64,000 nt of DNA from Crocodylus rhombifer. Lineage: Eukaryota; Chordata; Crocodylia; Crocodylidae. The position numbers and the translations under genes are program-made. The DNA is taken from positions 62,001 to 126,000 of the forward strand of contig JAVSML010024326.1 in NCBI GenBank assembly GCA_038503035.1, read 5' to 3'. Shown piece after piece: positions 51,019-62,879 of the stretch. Every line of letters begins with the position of its first letter. The stretch's first letter is position 1. The notes under the pieces were generated by a model. The model had not been told where the DNA came from. It saw only the letters and a program-made list of their open reading frames with translations, and did no database searches.

Positions 51019-52022
51019 CATAGAATCATAGAAGAATAGATCTAGAAGGGATATCAAGAGGTCATCTAGTCCAGCCCCCTGCTCACGGCAGGATCATCTC
51101 TGGGTAAACCATCTCATGCAAGTAGTTGTCTAACATGTTGTTAAAAACTTTCTGGGATATAGGTTCCACAACTTCTCTAGCTAATCTATTCCAATACTTA
51201 AACTAAACTCCTAGCAAGAAATTTCTTGCTAATACCCAATCTAAAATTTCCCTTGTTACAATATAAAATAGTTACCATTTGTCTTGTTGACTGTGTCAGC
51301 AGAGAATAGTCTATTCCCATCCTTTCTATAACCATTTTTCAGATTTAGAATCTCCTTTCAAATCTCCTCTTCTCCAGTACTTCAAACCATTTCTCACAAG
51401 TCACATTTCATGGACTCCTAATCATTTTGGTTTCTTTCCCCTCAACTCTATAACTGGTCTATATCTTTCTTGAAGAGCAGTGCCCAAAAATGGAGACAGA
51501 AATTTAGGTAAGGCCTCACTAGTACTGAATAGAGCATAAAAATCACTTCCTTGATTTGCCAGTACCACCCCTGTTAATACAGCCTACTATGCCACTGAAC
51601 TTTTTCTGATAAAAGAGAACACTGTTAGCTTGTATGCAGCTTAGTGTCCACTATAGCCTTCAGCTTCTTTTCTTCAGTACTGCAACCTAAATAATCAATC
51701 CTCAGACTGTAATTATACATGCACCTTTGTCCCCATTGAATTTAATTTGATTAATTTTGACCATTTTTGCAGTTTTATAAGGTCATCTTGACTCTAATCC
51801 TTTATTCCAAAGTTTCAGCAACTCTACCTGGCTTAGTTTCATCTACAAATTTACCAACTGTGTACTAAATCCTGTCTTCTGAATCACTAATGAAGATTTT
51901 AAACAGTACTGGGTGCAGGACAGACCCTCAGGAAACCCCATACAATATCATCTTCCAAATGGGCATTCAGCCATTGAAGCCTACTCATTTAGCGTGATGA
52001 CCCAAACCCTTATGTATCCACC
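51019..52022 (-). pseudogene. Old CR1 LINE, 3' part (antisense), interrupted at 52022
   Basis: The tail at 51019 reads catagaatcatagaagaat, then aggtcatctagtccagcccc. The body up to 52022 is a decayed 3' UTR and RT C-terminus (for example cctcagactgtaatt, gtctactatagcc, atgaagattttaaacagtac). The RT continues at 53202, beyond a solo LTR. Confidence 0.82.
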
Positions 52023-53196
52023 TGTGACAGCACTGGGCCCCAGGGACAGCCATGACACTCTCTGGTGGCCACTCAACTCCTGCCCCACTATTGGTCCTCA
52101 CTTACCCCCCTTTTTCTCTTACATGCCACACCCTGATGACTTTTTGTATGCATGTGTTAAAGAGAGGGTTCCCAGGGTAAGCCCTCTTTCATTTGGCGAG
52201 CAGGTCCCTCCTTCCTGTACCTGGCTGACTCATCCTTGAGGGGCAGGACTGGAAACTGCCCTCCTGGCCCTGTCAGTGTCTTACAGCCTATTTATGACCT
52301 CTTTCCACCTCTCTAACCACACCTGTACCTCGCAGATGTTATTCAATGTTCATTTGGAGAACACCTCAGCCTGTCCAGCCTTGGCCCCTTTATTCTGGTT
52401 GTGCCCTTCAGCCCAGGTCCACTATCCTGGAACATAGCTTCTGGACCCCTGACTCCTGTCTTGTGCTCTGGGCCAACCTTCAGGCCTCTGGGTCCCCAAC
52501 ACCAGGTTGGGCTGTTCTCCCTGTGGGTCTCCCAGCCTTGGCCCAACTCACTCACTCCTTAGCTGTTTGGGTCCCTGACCCCAGGCTAGGCTGCTTGCCA
52601 CCAAGTGCCCCACCAGGAACTTCTTTGTAGCCACAACCTGGTCCTCCTCCAGCTCAAAAAAATAAGATAAATGCAAGCAAGCTGCTTAAGAAACTAGAAG
52701 TTTTCCCTACTCATAGATTCATAGGTGTAGGGTCAGAAGGGACCTTGCAAATCTTCTAGTCTGACCCCCTGCCCTGGGCAGGAGAGAAAACTGGGCTCTA
52801 ATGACCCCAGCTAGGTAATCATCAAGCCTACTCTTAAAGATCCCCAAGGTAGGAGCCAGCACTACTTTCCTTGGAAGTTGGTTCCAGAATTAGTACTGCG
52901 TACAAGCCACACCTCCTTTGAAGCCCTTTGATTCCACCTCCAATGGGTGGCTTGGGTGCCTGACTGTTGGTCTCTGGCAGTCCTTCCATCTCAGGAGCTC
53001 CTTTCCCTGAAGCATACAGGGCCAGACTGCATGCTTGGCCTCAGGCACTGGGCTTAGGTGCACTGAACCCCCACCCCCTCCTGTAAGGTGGCTCCCTAGC
53101 AATGTGCATGGGTTTCCACTTGGGCTTGCCGTCCTCTGCTGCAGCAGCCAGCTGCTCTCGCCTCTTAAAGTAACAGGGGACTTGGACCTCGCTACA
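52023..53196. repeat. Solo LTR (TGTGACAG...GCTACA) with 5-bp target duplication
   Basis: Starts tgtgacagcactgggcc and ends cctcgctaca. It is flanked by identical CCACC at 52018-52022 and 53197-53201. The CR1 sequence on the two sides joins smoothly if the LTR and one CCACC are removed. No internal retroviral coding sequence is present, so it formed by recombination between two LTRs. Strand not determined with certainty; TG...CA reads on +. Confidence 0.85.
52711..52888 (-). repeat. CR1 LINE 3' fragment nested in the solo LTR
   Basis: tcatagattcataggtgtag, agggaccttgcaaatcttct and tggaagttggttccag match the CR1 tail family; it lies wholly inside the LTR. Confidence 0.85.
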
Positions 53197-53201
53197 CCAC
53201 C

Positions 53202-53440
53202 TTACAATACTTTAGTCTAGTCTATAGTTCTTTAGCTTACTAACGATGACAAAATGTCATCACAGATGGTGTCAAAAGCCTTGTTAAAAGTCAGGTTGTA
53301 ATGGTAAAGCACATCCAGTGCTCTCTTCCCATGCACATAGCCTGTCATCTTGCTGTAAAAGAAAATCAGCTTCTCAAGCATGACTTGCTCTTGGTGAATT
53401 GGTGCTGGCCGTTCCTGATCACCTTGGTATCCTGTAGATC
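53202..53440 (-). pseudogene. Old CR1 LINE, 5' part of the copy split by the LTR
   Basis: On the - strand 53300-53250 encodes a decayed form of the RT segment with FNKAFDTI (finger/palm boundary). It continues the copy at 51019-52022. Confidence 0.78.
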
Positions 53441-53444
53441 AGGG

Positions 53445-53985
53445 CTGCCCAGCTTGTAAGTGGAGAGGAGTTGCAAGCTACAAAATCTGCTCCAGTGTGG
53501 GCCAGGTGCCCCTGAGGTCAAATGCTGAGTGGGTGCATCACCCCTCTCCCATACTACACTACGCACTGATGCTACACACTCCCCACTATGTTCAAGTCTT
53601 CCAGTGTCCATCTTGTACTTCTTTCCTTTCTTCTTTGCCTAACATTTTTGAATTATATCATAGCATCATCACTACTATTCAGATTGCCTCCCATCTTCAC
53701 AGTCTCAACCAATTCCTCCTTGTTTTCAAGAAGAGCTTCTCCCCTAGTTGGCCTCTCTTTCACCTGTATCAAAAAGTTCTCTCCCCACCACCTTAACCAC
53801 CTTCATCTTCACAGCAGCACTAAATCTTCCCAGTATTTGTGTTGCATGGCTTCACCTTTTTTACCAATAGAGTGTAGGTCCTTCTTTTCTAGTACAAGGA
53901 CTTCATAGATGTTCTTTACCTGGATGGCTAGGGCCTCAGAAAAGGAATGCTGACTGTTGCCAGGGGTGACAACCTACCAATTTTC
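53445..53985 (+). other. Intron, weakly repeat-like
   Basis: gatcagggctgcccagcttg near 53447 resembles a hAT MITE start, but no matching end was found. An open frame at 53588-53908 has no recognisable similarity. Confidence 0.3.
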
Positions 53986-53989
53986 TCTT

Positions 53990-54435
53990 TCCTGAGACTC
54001 CAGGTCTTCCTTGTTCTCCAATGTGTTCTCTGGCTGACCCTCTTCTTCAGTCCTGCAGATCTTCCAGACCTTGTGGTCACAGATGTTTCATAGCATAGCC
54101 ATCTCTTCCTGCAGCCTCCTTACCTGGTTCCTGAAGGAATTCACCAGTCTTACACTGCAGGCACTCTCCCATCTACCCATCTTCTGCAGTGAGAACAGCA
54201 GCCTGTACTCCTTTTAATGCCACACCAGGACCTAGGTGGAAGCCTTTGTCCCACCTGGACAGAGCCTGAACAGGTACAGGCAGAGGAACTGTTGGCAGTG
54301 GTGCTGTTATGATGCCTTCCAGACATCTGGAAATGGGGGCATTTGTTCTGCTGGTATCTCCTAGAGAGTTCTTTTTCCTTTCTTGCCTGCTGCTGTTCAA
54401 GCTTACAGTGAAAAAAATGCTGGAATGCAGTTTAG
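53990..54435 (-). other. Charged helical remnant next to gypsy element 2
   Basis: On the - strand a block near 54110-53990 reads EEMAMLWNICDHKVWKICRT and then NTLENKEDLESQERENW. It is charged and coiled-coil-like, as in an N-terminal gag region, but no family is recognised. A ccttccagacatct block occurs both near 54315 and near 55345, suggesting a local duplication or a second element copy. Confidence 0.3.
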
Positions 54436-54439
54436 CAGC

Positions 54440-56060
54440 CCCCTCCCCCCACTGCAAACTCAGGTAGATGACCTGTTGTCAGCCATTCTTGGATTAATGG
54501 GTGTGCAGCAGTTTTGAATGGTGATTTTATCTAAGACTGTATAGTCCACACAGCTCAAGCAAGCCATCCTTCTTTAGTTAAGAAGACTGGGTTCCTGGGT
54601 GGAGATATGGAGGGCCTAATGAACTCCTTGAGGGCCTTGAGTTCTAGTTTGAGGAGGGATGTGTCCAAAAGGGATTTGTGTACCTGACATAATGTCAGTG
54701 GGGCAATGATGAGTGATGTGGGGGAAACTGGCCTTCCCCCTTCTTATCAAACATATCAGCCAGGTCCCAGTACTTTCCAGGGAGAGATAGGTCACTGACT
54801 GTCAGACTAGAACCCTCCAGTGGTGCAGGCTGAATTCCCTCTGCAGATGAAACAGAGAACCTAGCAGTTTGGGGCCTGATCTGCACCCTGACCTGGGACA
54901 CTTCCCTGAAAACTTGTCCATCTACAGTAAACAGAACCAAATCAGAGTTCCCTCTGCCAACCACAGAATATTGAGGTTATGGCATGACAGCCAAGGTGTC
55001 CCCACAATGGTTGAAAAGTCAGGGGAATTAAATAAATAGAAAACAAGGAGCTTCTAGTGTTCTCCTGTATTTCCAGGGAGACCATTTCCTGGGTCACGGG
55101 GCCCAGAGGGCAGGGTGAACTGTTCACTGGCTGCTATATCAGCAGTCTGTTTCAGCCTAACTATATGGCAAAGGCCAAGACCATAAAATTCCCCAAGGGA
55201 CTCATGTCCAAGAGGGCCAGCTGGGATATGTCAGCTATAGTCAGATGCTGTAAGCAGAGGGGAACCTTAGTCTCTTGCAGGGGTTCTGGTACATGTCAGA
55301 AGCGCTAAATGAAGAATAGGCAGCCGGCTTTGGTGTTGCAATTCCTTCCAGACATCTCACTGATTGTTCTTCTGCTTCCTCCTAGAAATTCCTTCTTCCT
55401 CTCAGCCTGCTACCTTCTACCAAAAAACTGGGCTGGTTGGTTTCATGACAGTGAGCTGGAGGGACAGATCTGAGGAAAGTTCCCAGCCTCTTCACAGCAC
55501 AGGCAGAGACCTTCTGAATATCATTCCCCTTTTCTTTTGGTGACAGCCTCTTTCTTATTGTCTCCATCTGTATTGGCTCCACTAGTGGTAGTGTAGACCC
55601 TTCTGAGTTTCTGGAAGGTCCTAGAGGCTGGGGTGTGGCCCACTTGTTTTACCGATGTGGTGACAGAAGAACAGCAATATGAATATTAAAGTCAGTAAGC
55701 CCATCCAGGGTTGGCAGAAGCTCAACTTGTGCTAGCTCATCCTGGATATCCTCATGGAGCTCCTGCTGTAAATGAAAGTGCTGAGCTGCCATATGCCATT
55801 CTATATCTGTGGGTAGGTGCCCAAATTCATCAGTATAAATGGACACAGAGTAACAGACCTGACTTTTGTATTTCACCATGTAGGTCATGCACGGATCCCC
55901 AAAGATTCCAGCTATTACCTCGATAAAGGCTTGAGGACTCCAAGAGCAGGGAGACCCAGGATAGGGAATGTCAAGTCCAGAGACCGATTATCAGCCCCAA
56001 CCTGGCAACATCTGAGGTTTATGTTCTGCGGCACAGTCAGAAAGCTAGGCAGCATTGATT
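54440..56060 (-). pseudogene. Ty3/gypsy element 2: gag, protease region and start of RT (antisense)
   Basis: From 56060 downward: gag with DEFGHLPTDIEWHMAAQHF and ELAQVELLPTLDGLTDFNI (55888-55649). Then a protease/linker region (55320-54960) with a decayed PWL-like block. Then LPGKYWDLADMFDKKGEGQF (about 54790-54720), which precedes the RT. Then EFIRPSISPP and PVFLTKEGWLA (about 54640-54560), the N-terminal fingers of gypsy RT. The rest of RT, RNase H and integrase are missing. Different subfamily from the element at 5160-7740. Dead. Confidence 0.78.
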
Positions 56061-56099
56061 AATGAATCCCCAGAAGCTACAGGGGTCCCCATTGAATTT

Positions 56100-56504
56100 A
56101 CCTGGTAGGGGAATCTTAGGTTCATGGTCTGCTGGAGGGACTACTTGAACAGTCAAACCTGGGAGAGGGGTGCTCAGGGCTTTCAGGGCTGTGGTTGGGC
56201 TTCCAAATCTTGCAGTGCAACCAGTAGTTCAGTCCCAGAGATATGACCCAGTGGCTGATTCATCTTGTCATAGTCTCACCAAGTTATAAATTAGCAGCTG
56301 AACAAGCTGTCAGAGTCCACAGAGGCATTATGCCTAGTAGTTAGAATGGGGAAGCATTACCAGCATCTGTAGTCAGGGGGCAAGCTGAGGTCAAACCAGG
56401 GTTCATGCATGGGCATAACCAGAAGTGATTGTCAGGAAAATAGTCAAGCTCAAACCAGGTTCAAGCAACATAGGCAGTGTTACTGGAGTCACACAGGCAA
56501 GAGC
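56100..56504 (-). repeat. Gypsy element 2 leader/LTR region, left of the nested hAT
   Basis: Lies upstream of gag. gtcaagctcaaaccaggttc and gggcaagctgaggtcaaacc are repeated blocks of a gypsy leader or LTR. The same stretch may resume at 57495-57700 beyond the hAT element. No precise LTR limits. Confidence 0.4.
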
Positions 56505-57494
56505 TAGGCCTGTGTGAAGCAACTAGTATTCGCTTCAGATTCGGATTCAGATGATTCAAGGGACAGCAATTTGATTTGGGGGTTCAAATCACTGTCCCAA
56601 ATCAATTCAACCGAATCTGATTCAGAGACTTGGCAGCTGCCGAATCTCTGAATCACCTAGACCCATCCCCCACCTACTGTCCCAGACTGGCAATGGCCGC
56701 ACTGCCCGCCCCAGCTCCTGGCACTTGGGGGGAAAAAAAGACCTGGTTCACTGGGTGCTGCTGGGTGGGGGGGCAATCCCTGCTGTCCCCCACTGCCCCA
56801 CAATGCAAGGGGAGCTCTGCACAAGCCCCCCAATCCCCCCCCCCCCATGACTGCCCTGCCTGCCCCAGCTCTGGCCCTTTAAAAAAAGATGAGAAATCCC
56901 CTGGACTCACCATTTCTGCCCAGTGGGGATGATCGTCACTGCCCCCCCACTGAGTGGGGGGCTATTTCATGAGCCCCCTGAAGCCCCACTGTAGGTGCAG
57001 TGAGTCCCAGGGGTTTTCCTCTTTTTAAAACAACCAGAGTTGGGGCAGGCAGGGCAGCCATGGTAGGGGTGGAACATTGTGAAGAGCATGAGGGGGCTCA
57101 TGCAGAGCCCCTCACACAGCATGGGGCAGTGGGAGGCAGCAGGGATTGCCCCCCACAGTCCCTGGTGAATGGGGCTTTTTTTAAAGCACTGGGAACTGGG
57201 GCAGGCAGGGCAGGTGGGGATGGGGCCTGGCAGGGGTCCCCCCCATGGTTCCCTTCCCACTCCTCCAGCCCCTTACTTACCAGCTCTGAGTCCAGCTGCA
57301 GCTCCCTGCTGCTGCCAGCAGGGGCTGTCCAAGGCATTGAAGCTCTTTAAATCTTTTCTGAAGATTCAGAGAGTTTTGAATCTATTCAGACCATTTAATT
57401 GGTCCCCTGATTTGATTCAGAATCAGATTCAACCACCAAATTGGGCTGAATCTCCTCTGAATCAAATCAACACCCAAAGCATCACACAGCCCTA
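56505..57494. mobile_element. hAT foldback element, copy 3, with 8-bp target duplication
   Basis: Starts taggcctgtgtgaagc and ends gcatcacacagcccta, inverted. Flanks GCAAGAGC (56497-56504) and GCAAGAAC (57495-57502) differ at one base. Nearly the whole 990-bp element is an inverted repeat centred near 56955: gggggcaatccctgctgtcc (56768) pairs with gcagcagggattgcccccca (57137), and actgccctgcctgccccagc (56851) with gttggggcaggcagggcagc (57040). Outer gattcag/ctgaatc zones match copies 1 and 2. Confidence 0.88.
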
Positions 57495-57719
57495 GCAAGA
57501 ACTACACACATACTGAAGCCAGTTTGTGGCACAGCAGGGCCCAAGTGCTGCAAGAGCTCCTTAAAAGCATCCCTAAAACCAATCAGCCAGCTGAGGCTCA
57601 GGTGGCCTTTCTGAGGAGGTTGAGTGTTGCTGACCTAGTTACTCAGCTGCAGGGCAGAGGCCTTGCAGAAACAGGCAAAAGTCACCATTCAAGTAAAAGT
57701 ACAGCATAGTCCAAAAAAT

Positions 57720-58045
57720 GTTCTTAGCTTTTATTCAACATTTGAAAAACAGCACTGATTGACAGATAAACTTGGTAACTATTTTAGCCAGTGATTCATA
57801 GGCATGGAAATGCCAAAGACTCTATACCATCCCTCTGCTCATCCCATCATTTCTCTCCAGACACTCTATGCTAATCCCGTCTGATATGGTATTTTGATAT
57901 TGGCAGCCATCCCCTCCAGTATCAGAGCAATGGTGAATATACCAGTAAAGAAAGTCTGGTAAAACTAAAAAGAATATTTGTGATCATTTAACTTTCACTT
58001 AAAAACATCAAAAGAAGACCTCAAGAAGAATAAAAAATACAGATA
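57720..58045 (+). other. Intron, nothing seen
   Basis: AT-rich, no features recognised. Confidence 0.5.
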
Positions 58046-58049
58046 CAAA

Positions 58050-58385
58050 GGTCACCTATACATGTGCCAGATGTCTGCTCTGATAAACACCAATTAGCAC
58101 ACAACAGAGCAGACTCAATTAATTAAGTTTGCTGGAACATGTTAATTAATGCATTCCAGCAGTCTCCGCTTCTTGTCTATTCAGCATCACCATGTTTCAA
58201 AATGGCAATGGAAGCATTTTAACTAAAGCTCATCAAACAAGCTTTAGTTCAAGTGCTCCTCCCACCATTTTGAAATGCAGGATACTCAATACATGTTACA
58301 CTGCTGGCACTTTAATTAAAGCAGCTATCAGAGCCATTCTGATTAAAATGCCTCCCCCCCACCCTGGAGCTTGTATCTAGACACC
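58050..58385. mobile_element. MITE, family A (copy 2)
   Basis: Shares aatggcaatggaagc, ttttaactaaagct, cagcagtctccg and the ctttaattaaagcagct block with 3420-3725. Ends have tacatgtgccag / gtatctagacac. Non-coding. Confidence 0.6.
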
Positions 58386-58419
58386 CAAAATGGGTAACAC
58401 CTGGCTGAATGACAGCATT

Positions 58420-58985
58420 TCAGAGAGGGAGCTAAAAGTCTTGAAAGATCAGAAACTCAGTAAGAGTCTGTAGTGTGATGCAGCTGCATCTGGGCAAGTG
58501 CAGATCTGGGCTGCATCAATAGAAGCATTAGGTGCAAGACATGGGAGGTGATAGTGCCTCTTTACTCAACGTTGGTTTGGCCTTATGTAGAGTACTGAGT
58601 GTGCCTTTTTGGCTGCATATTTTTAAAAGGACATGGAGAAGTTAGGGTTCCAGAAGTGAGCACAAAAATTATAAAGGACTTGGAAGGCAAGTCATCCAAG
58701 GAGAGACTGAAGGAGCTAGGGGTGTTCAACTTGTAAAAAAGGCACTTTAGAAGTGAGATGATAACAGTCTTCAAATATCTAAAGGGCTGCCATAAAGAAG
58801 AGAAAGAACACCTCATACCATTGGGTTAAAGTTGCAGCAAAGTATGTTTAAATTGGATATCTGGAAAAACTTCTTCACTGTTAGAACAGTGAGGCTGTGG
58901 AATAGACTGTCTAAGGAAATTTCAGGAAGTGGATGGATACAAATTTGTCAGGGATGATCTAGGAGGAGCTATGCCTGTGGTGCTC
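58420..58985 (+). pseudogene. CR1 LINE 3' part (sense)
   Basis: Follows the CR1 C-terminal coding region and 3' UTR: tcaacgttggtttggccttatg (RT C-terminus: LVRPQLEY-type), gagagactgaaggagctagg, agatgataacagtcttcaaa and ttcttcactgttagaacagtg. Stops throughout. Confidence 0.78.
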
Positions 58986-59289
58986 TGTAAAGAATAATAG
59001 ACAGATTGCTTGGAAGTAATGAGAAATGCTCTTCAGCCTAGAGAAGTTAGATATTGGAGAGAACCATGCTCAGCAGCAGGAGAATAAAGCAAAGATCCAC
59101 AACAGGCTTAGGTTGAAAGAGCATTAAAGGAGCTGGAATGATTTTATAGAGGAGATACAGAAAGGGAAGCTCAAGCTGTCCAGTAAGAAAGTGTGATGTG
59201 TGGCATTATTCTTGCTGTCTCCACATTGAAGCCAGAATATAAGGTGTTTATTTTTAAACTGTGCTTCTGGGATGTCCTTGTTGCCATGT

Positions 59290-59485
59290 GGAATAGGGAT
59301 GAAATGTTTTTCCTCCTGCTGCTACAGGTGCTGGGGAGGAGGAGTCAGGGGCTGTGCCTTCCTCAGCAGCTTTGGGTGGAGAGTCAGATAGATCACCACA
59401 TTTGGGATCAGAAAGGAATTTTACCTCATGGTCAGAATGGTAGGGACTTTGTGGGAGGGCTTTGTCTTCCTCTGTTAAATTGAAT
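59290..59485 (+). repeat. CR1-like 3' UTR fragment
   Basis: gggatcagaaaggaatttta, gaatggtagggactttg and gtcttcctctgttaaattg match a sauropsid CR1 3' UTR stretch. The span 59000-59290 in front of it is unassigned. Confidence 0.5.
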
Positions 59486-59489
59486 GGAT

Positions 59490-60360
59490 GACCATAGGTG
59501 GTGGAAGGAGGATGCTAACTGGGCTTAGCCCTCCCAAATGTGGGGCAGTGGTAGGGCTGCAAGGCAGCCCGGCCAAGGGCTTCTGGCAGCTGCAGCAGAG
59601 GCGGAGAGGGAGTGGGGCTGGGGCTGGGGCTAAGGGAGGGGCAGGTACTCCACAGCCGGCGGGGTGCAGGACTGAGCCACAGGCAACTTGTCTGGAGGGG
59701 GTGGCTCCTGCTACACCCCAGGAGGCATGGCGGGCATATGCCCCTGCATTTGCGTGGGGCAAGACAGGCTGCTGCTGCAGGCTGGGGCCAGGGCTTTGGC
59801 AGCAGCACTGAGAGGGGGTTACAGGATGGGTGCAGCCACCCCAAAAGTTGCCATAGCCCCCCCCAAGCCACTTCCCAGTGCCACCACTGCCCACCCCAGC
59901 AGAGCTTGGACCCCTCTCCAGGAAGAGCCTGGCACTGCCCCGGCCCCAGCCTGCAGCAGCAGTCCACCCTGACCCACACAGATCCAGAGGCACATGCCTC
60001 CTGGGATGCATGCAGTGGCGGGAGTTGCTACCCCTCTCTGCGCACTGAGATGAGCCACGGCTTCATCCTGTGCCATAGGGTGGGTGCAGGTATCCCAAGG
60101 GCTCCGTCCCCTCCAGCCCAGTGGCAACCGAGGCTGGCCGCACTCTGGCCTTTGGATCCGGGGCCCCCCTGGGTGGTGTGGGTGTGGGGCTGGGGCTGGT
60201 GTGGGGAGGCAGCTGGGTCCAGTTCAAGGGTAGGGGGTGGCAGATTCATTAGTATGGGAAGTGTCAGGAATAACTGCAGGCGTGGGGAAAGAGGGGCCAT
60301 ACAGGCGCAGCGGGCCCCGGCCCCAATTCTGGCTCTGCTCCCCTCCAATGCATCCCAATT
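59490..60360. repeat. GC-rich foldback repeat
   Basis: The left arm (about 59700-59800: ccccaggaggcatggcggg, gctgctgctgcaggctgggg) is inverted in the right arm (about 59925-60015: ccccagcctgcagcagcagt, catgcctcctgggatgcatg), centred near 59860. GGGGCT repeats at 59611-59645 could form a G-quadruplex. Long frames on both strands (261 and 178 codons) reflect composition and symmetry. Confidence 0.7.
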
Positions 60361-60399
60361 TTTTTCAGTGGTTAAAAGCTTGGCACATTGTCAGTGAAA

Positions 60400-60864
<465 letters not shown>

Positions 60865-61079
60865 TAGGCAGTGCAGGGCCTCTGTCACACCATGGTCCTT
60901 AGAGTTCCTAACACAACTCTGCCTCTTTACCTTACCTTCCGCTAGGATCGGCACTGTCAGGAGCAATCTTTTCCCTTCCAAACAGATAGAAGCAATGGCA
61001 TGGACTTTTTCACCTCCCCACATTCCCCTGCCCCCCACCTCTCAGAAGGGGCAGCCTTAGTGTTCACCTGGAACCCCTC

Positions 61080-61290
61080 AGGGGGCATGTCTCCACACAA
61101 TAGTGTATTACTGCACAGAAGACTAATTTGCTGTGCAGTAAAGCATCATTGTCTACATATGCATGGCAGGTAGGGTGCAGTAGATCAATTTACTGTGCAG
61201 CTGGATAGTCCTGTGAAATATAAATGGTATCCAACAGTGCAGTAAAGTACTACACTTACATGCATGTGTAGATGATGACACTGAGATTAT
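61080..61290. mobile_element. Harbinger-like MITE
   Basis: Begins gggggcatgtctccacac and ends tacatgcatgtgtagatg, inverted ends. Inside, ttgctgtgcagtaaagcat and ttactgcacagaag recur in both orientations. Confidence 0.6.
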
Positions 61291-62041
61291 CCTACTCTGG
61301 CTCAAATTAGTTTACTCTGGCTTAAAATCATGTCTACACATATATTTGATCCGGGATCAGTTTATTTGTGAGTGAACTACTCAAGAGTATACAGTCCTGG
61401 ACAGGTGTCTGCACATGCAGGGAAGTGGAAGAAGATTTGCTGCTAATGGCAGCAAACTGCTGCCACTTCCTGGGATCCTGCAATGGGCCCCGCACATCAC
61501 CAGGGTGTGCTCTAGGCTCTCCCTGGGTATTAGCCCAAGGGCTGGCAAGGAGCAGAGGGCCAGGAGACCTAGCCAGGTCTCCTAACCAGGGCTGGGACAT
61601 TGCTCCCTGTCCCCTGTGGGCTGTTGTCTCCTAGCCAGGGCTGGGACATTGCTCCCTGTCCCTTGTGGGCTGCCTGCTGATGAGGTCTGGACAATGTCTC
61701 TGTGCCCCAGCAGCAAGAAGCACTTGGTCCCAGCTCCCCTATTGGGGCAGGGGACTTAGAAAGAGCTGCAGGGGAGGGGCAGGTCCCAGCATTCTGCTCC
61801 ATCTGCTGGTGTAGCAGCTAGCTCACTGCTATCTGCCCCACTAGTGAATTGGGACAGGGGGCTTGGATGTGCCCTATCCCTGCAGCTCTTTCCAAGCCCC
61901 CTGCCCCCTGCCTCAATCACCTGATATGGGTACTGGGCTGGGACCTGCCCCTGACTGGGACAGTTACCAGACCCCGCTCCATGATAGTTAGGCAGGGGCT
62001 AGGATACCTGTTACCCACTCAATCCTATGAGTGTGAAACTG

Positions 62042-62051
62042 NNNNNNNNNN
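62042..62051. other. Assembly gap (10 N)
   Basis: Ten N inside a GC-rich Harbinger-derived element; real length unknown. Confidence 0.99.
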
Positions 62052-62199
62052 CTGTTCCTCACAGCTCCTATAGTTCAGAGCTGGACACGGAACAGGCTGG
62101 GGAGCCCATTCCCCACCCAGTTCTACGTTTGTGGAGCTAAGCAGGGTATAGGGTCTCCAGCTTGTTCCTCACCCAGCTTTGCAATCACAGAGCTGAGTA

Positions 62200-62520
62200 G
62201 GAAACAGGATCCCCTGCCCTTGCCAGAAGGGAGCTCCTAGTGCCACCCTGGCCATTGGACTGGCACTGGGAGATCCTAATTTCCCAGCCCAAGCTCTGCA
62301 GTCACAGGGCTTGGGCTGGGAAACCCTTGTCTCCCAGTGCCAGCTCCATGATCATGGGGCCATCTCTGAGAGGGCCTTATCTCCCAGCCTGAGCTCTGCA
62401 GCCACGGGGCTCGGGCTTGAGGACCCTTAGCTCCCAGGGCCAGCTCTATGGTCATGGGGCTGGCACTGGGAGATCCTTATAAGGATAAGATAAAGATAAG
62501 GATCTCCCAGCTCCCCACTC
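62200..62520. repeat. Minisatellite of about 58-60 bp units, ending in a perfect hairpin
   Basis: Four to five units built on agctctgcagccacggggct and ctgggagatcctta. At the right end ctgggagatccttat (62466-62480) and its exact complement (62496-62510) form a 15-bp stem. Confidence 0.6.
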
Positions 62521-62879
62521 CTCAATCATGATGGCCAAGCAGGGGCTGGGAGATAAAGATCTCCCAGCCCCCCTGTTCCCTGATTGCGATCTCAGAGCGG
62601 TGGGCTTAGTGATCCCTGCTGCTGGGGAAAGAGGACAAAGTCCCTGCCTAGGCTCCAGTGGCAGAGTCTGCCCCAGCAGCAGGCAGCTCCCAGGGGCAGA
62701 AAACAATATCCCAGCCCCCTGGTGACCAGCAGACCAGGAGCAGATTTGCTCCATGCCAAGTCTCTGCATGAATGCTACTTTCACCATTACTAATCAGAAG
62801 TAAATTTCCTACTTGCATTTGCGGGTAGCAAATTTACTTGCAATTAGCAAGGTTTATTTCATCTTGGAGGAAGGGTAGC

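Larger units (their letters stand above)
61310..62870. mobile_element. Harbinger-derived non-autonomous element with minisatellite core
   Basis: The left part (61330-61500) matches the left end of Harbinger-1 and the complement of 49780-49955. The right part (62730-62860) ends with agtaaatttcctacttgc and ttacttgcaattagcaagg. A 10-N gap occupies 62042-62051 in the middle. The body is GC-rich with no coding similarity. Confidence 0.5.

Noticed and set aside
53588..53908. 106-codon + frame in intron
   Set aside because: No similarity, no splice context and no conserved composition.
59475..60397. Long open frames of 261 (+) and 178 (-) codons
   Set aside because: They lie on both strands of a GC-rich inverted repeat, have low-complexity P/G/A/S composition and no family motif; best explained by composition and symmetry.
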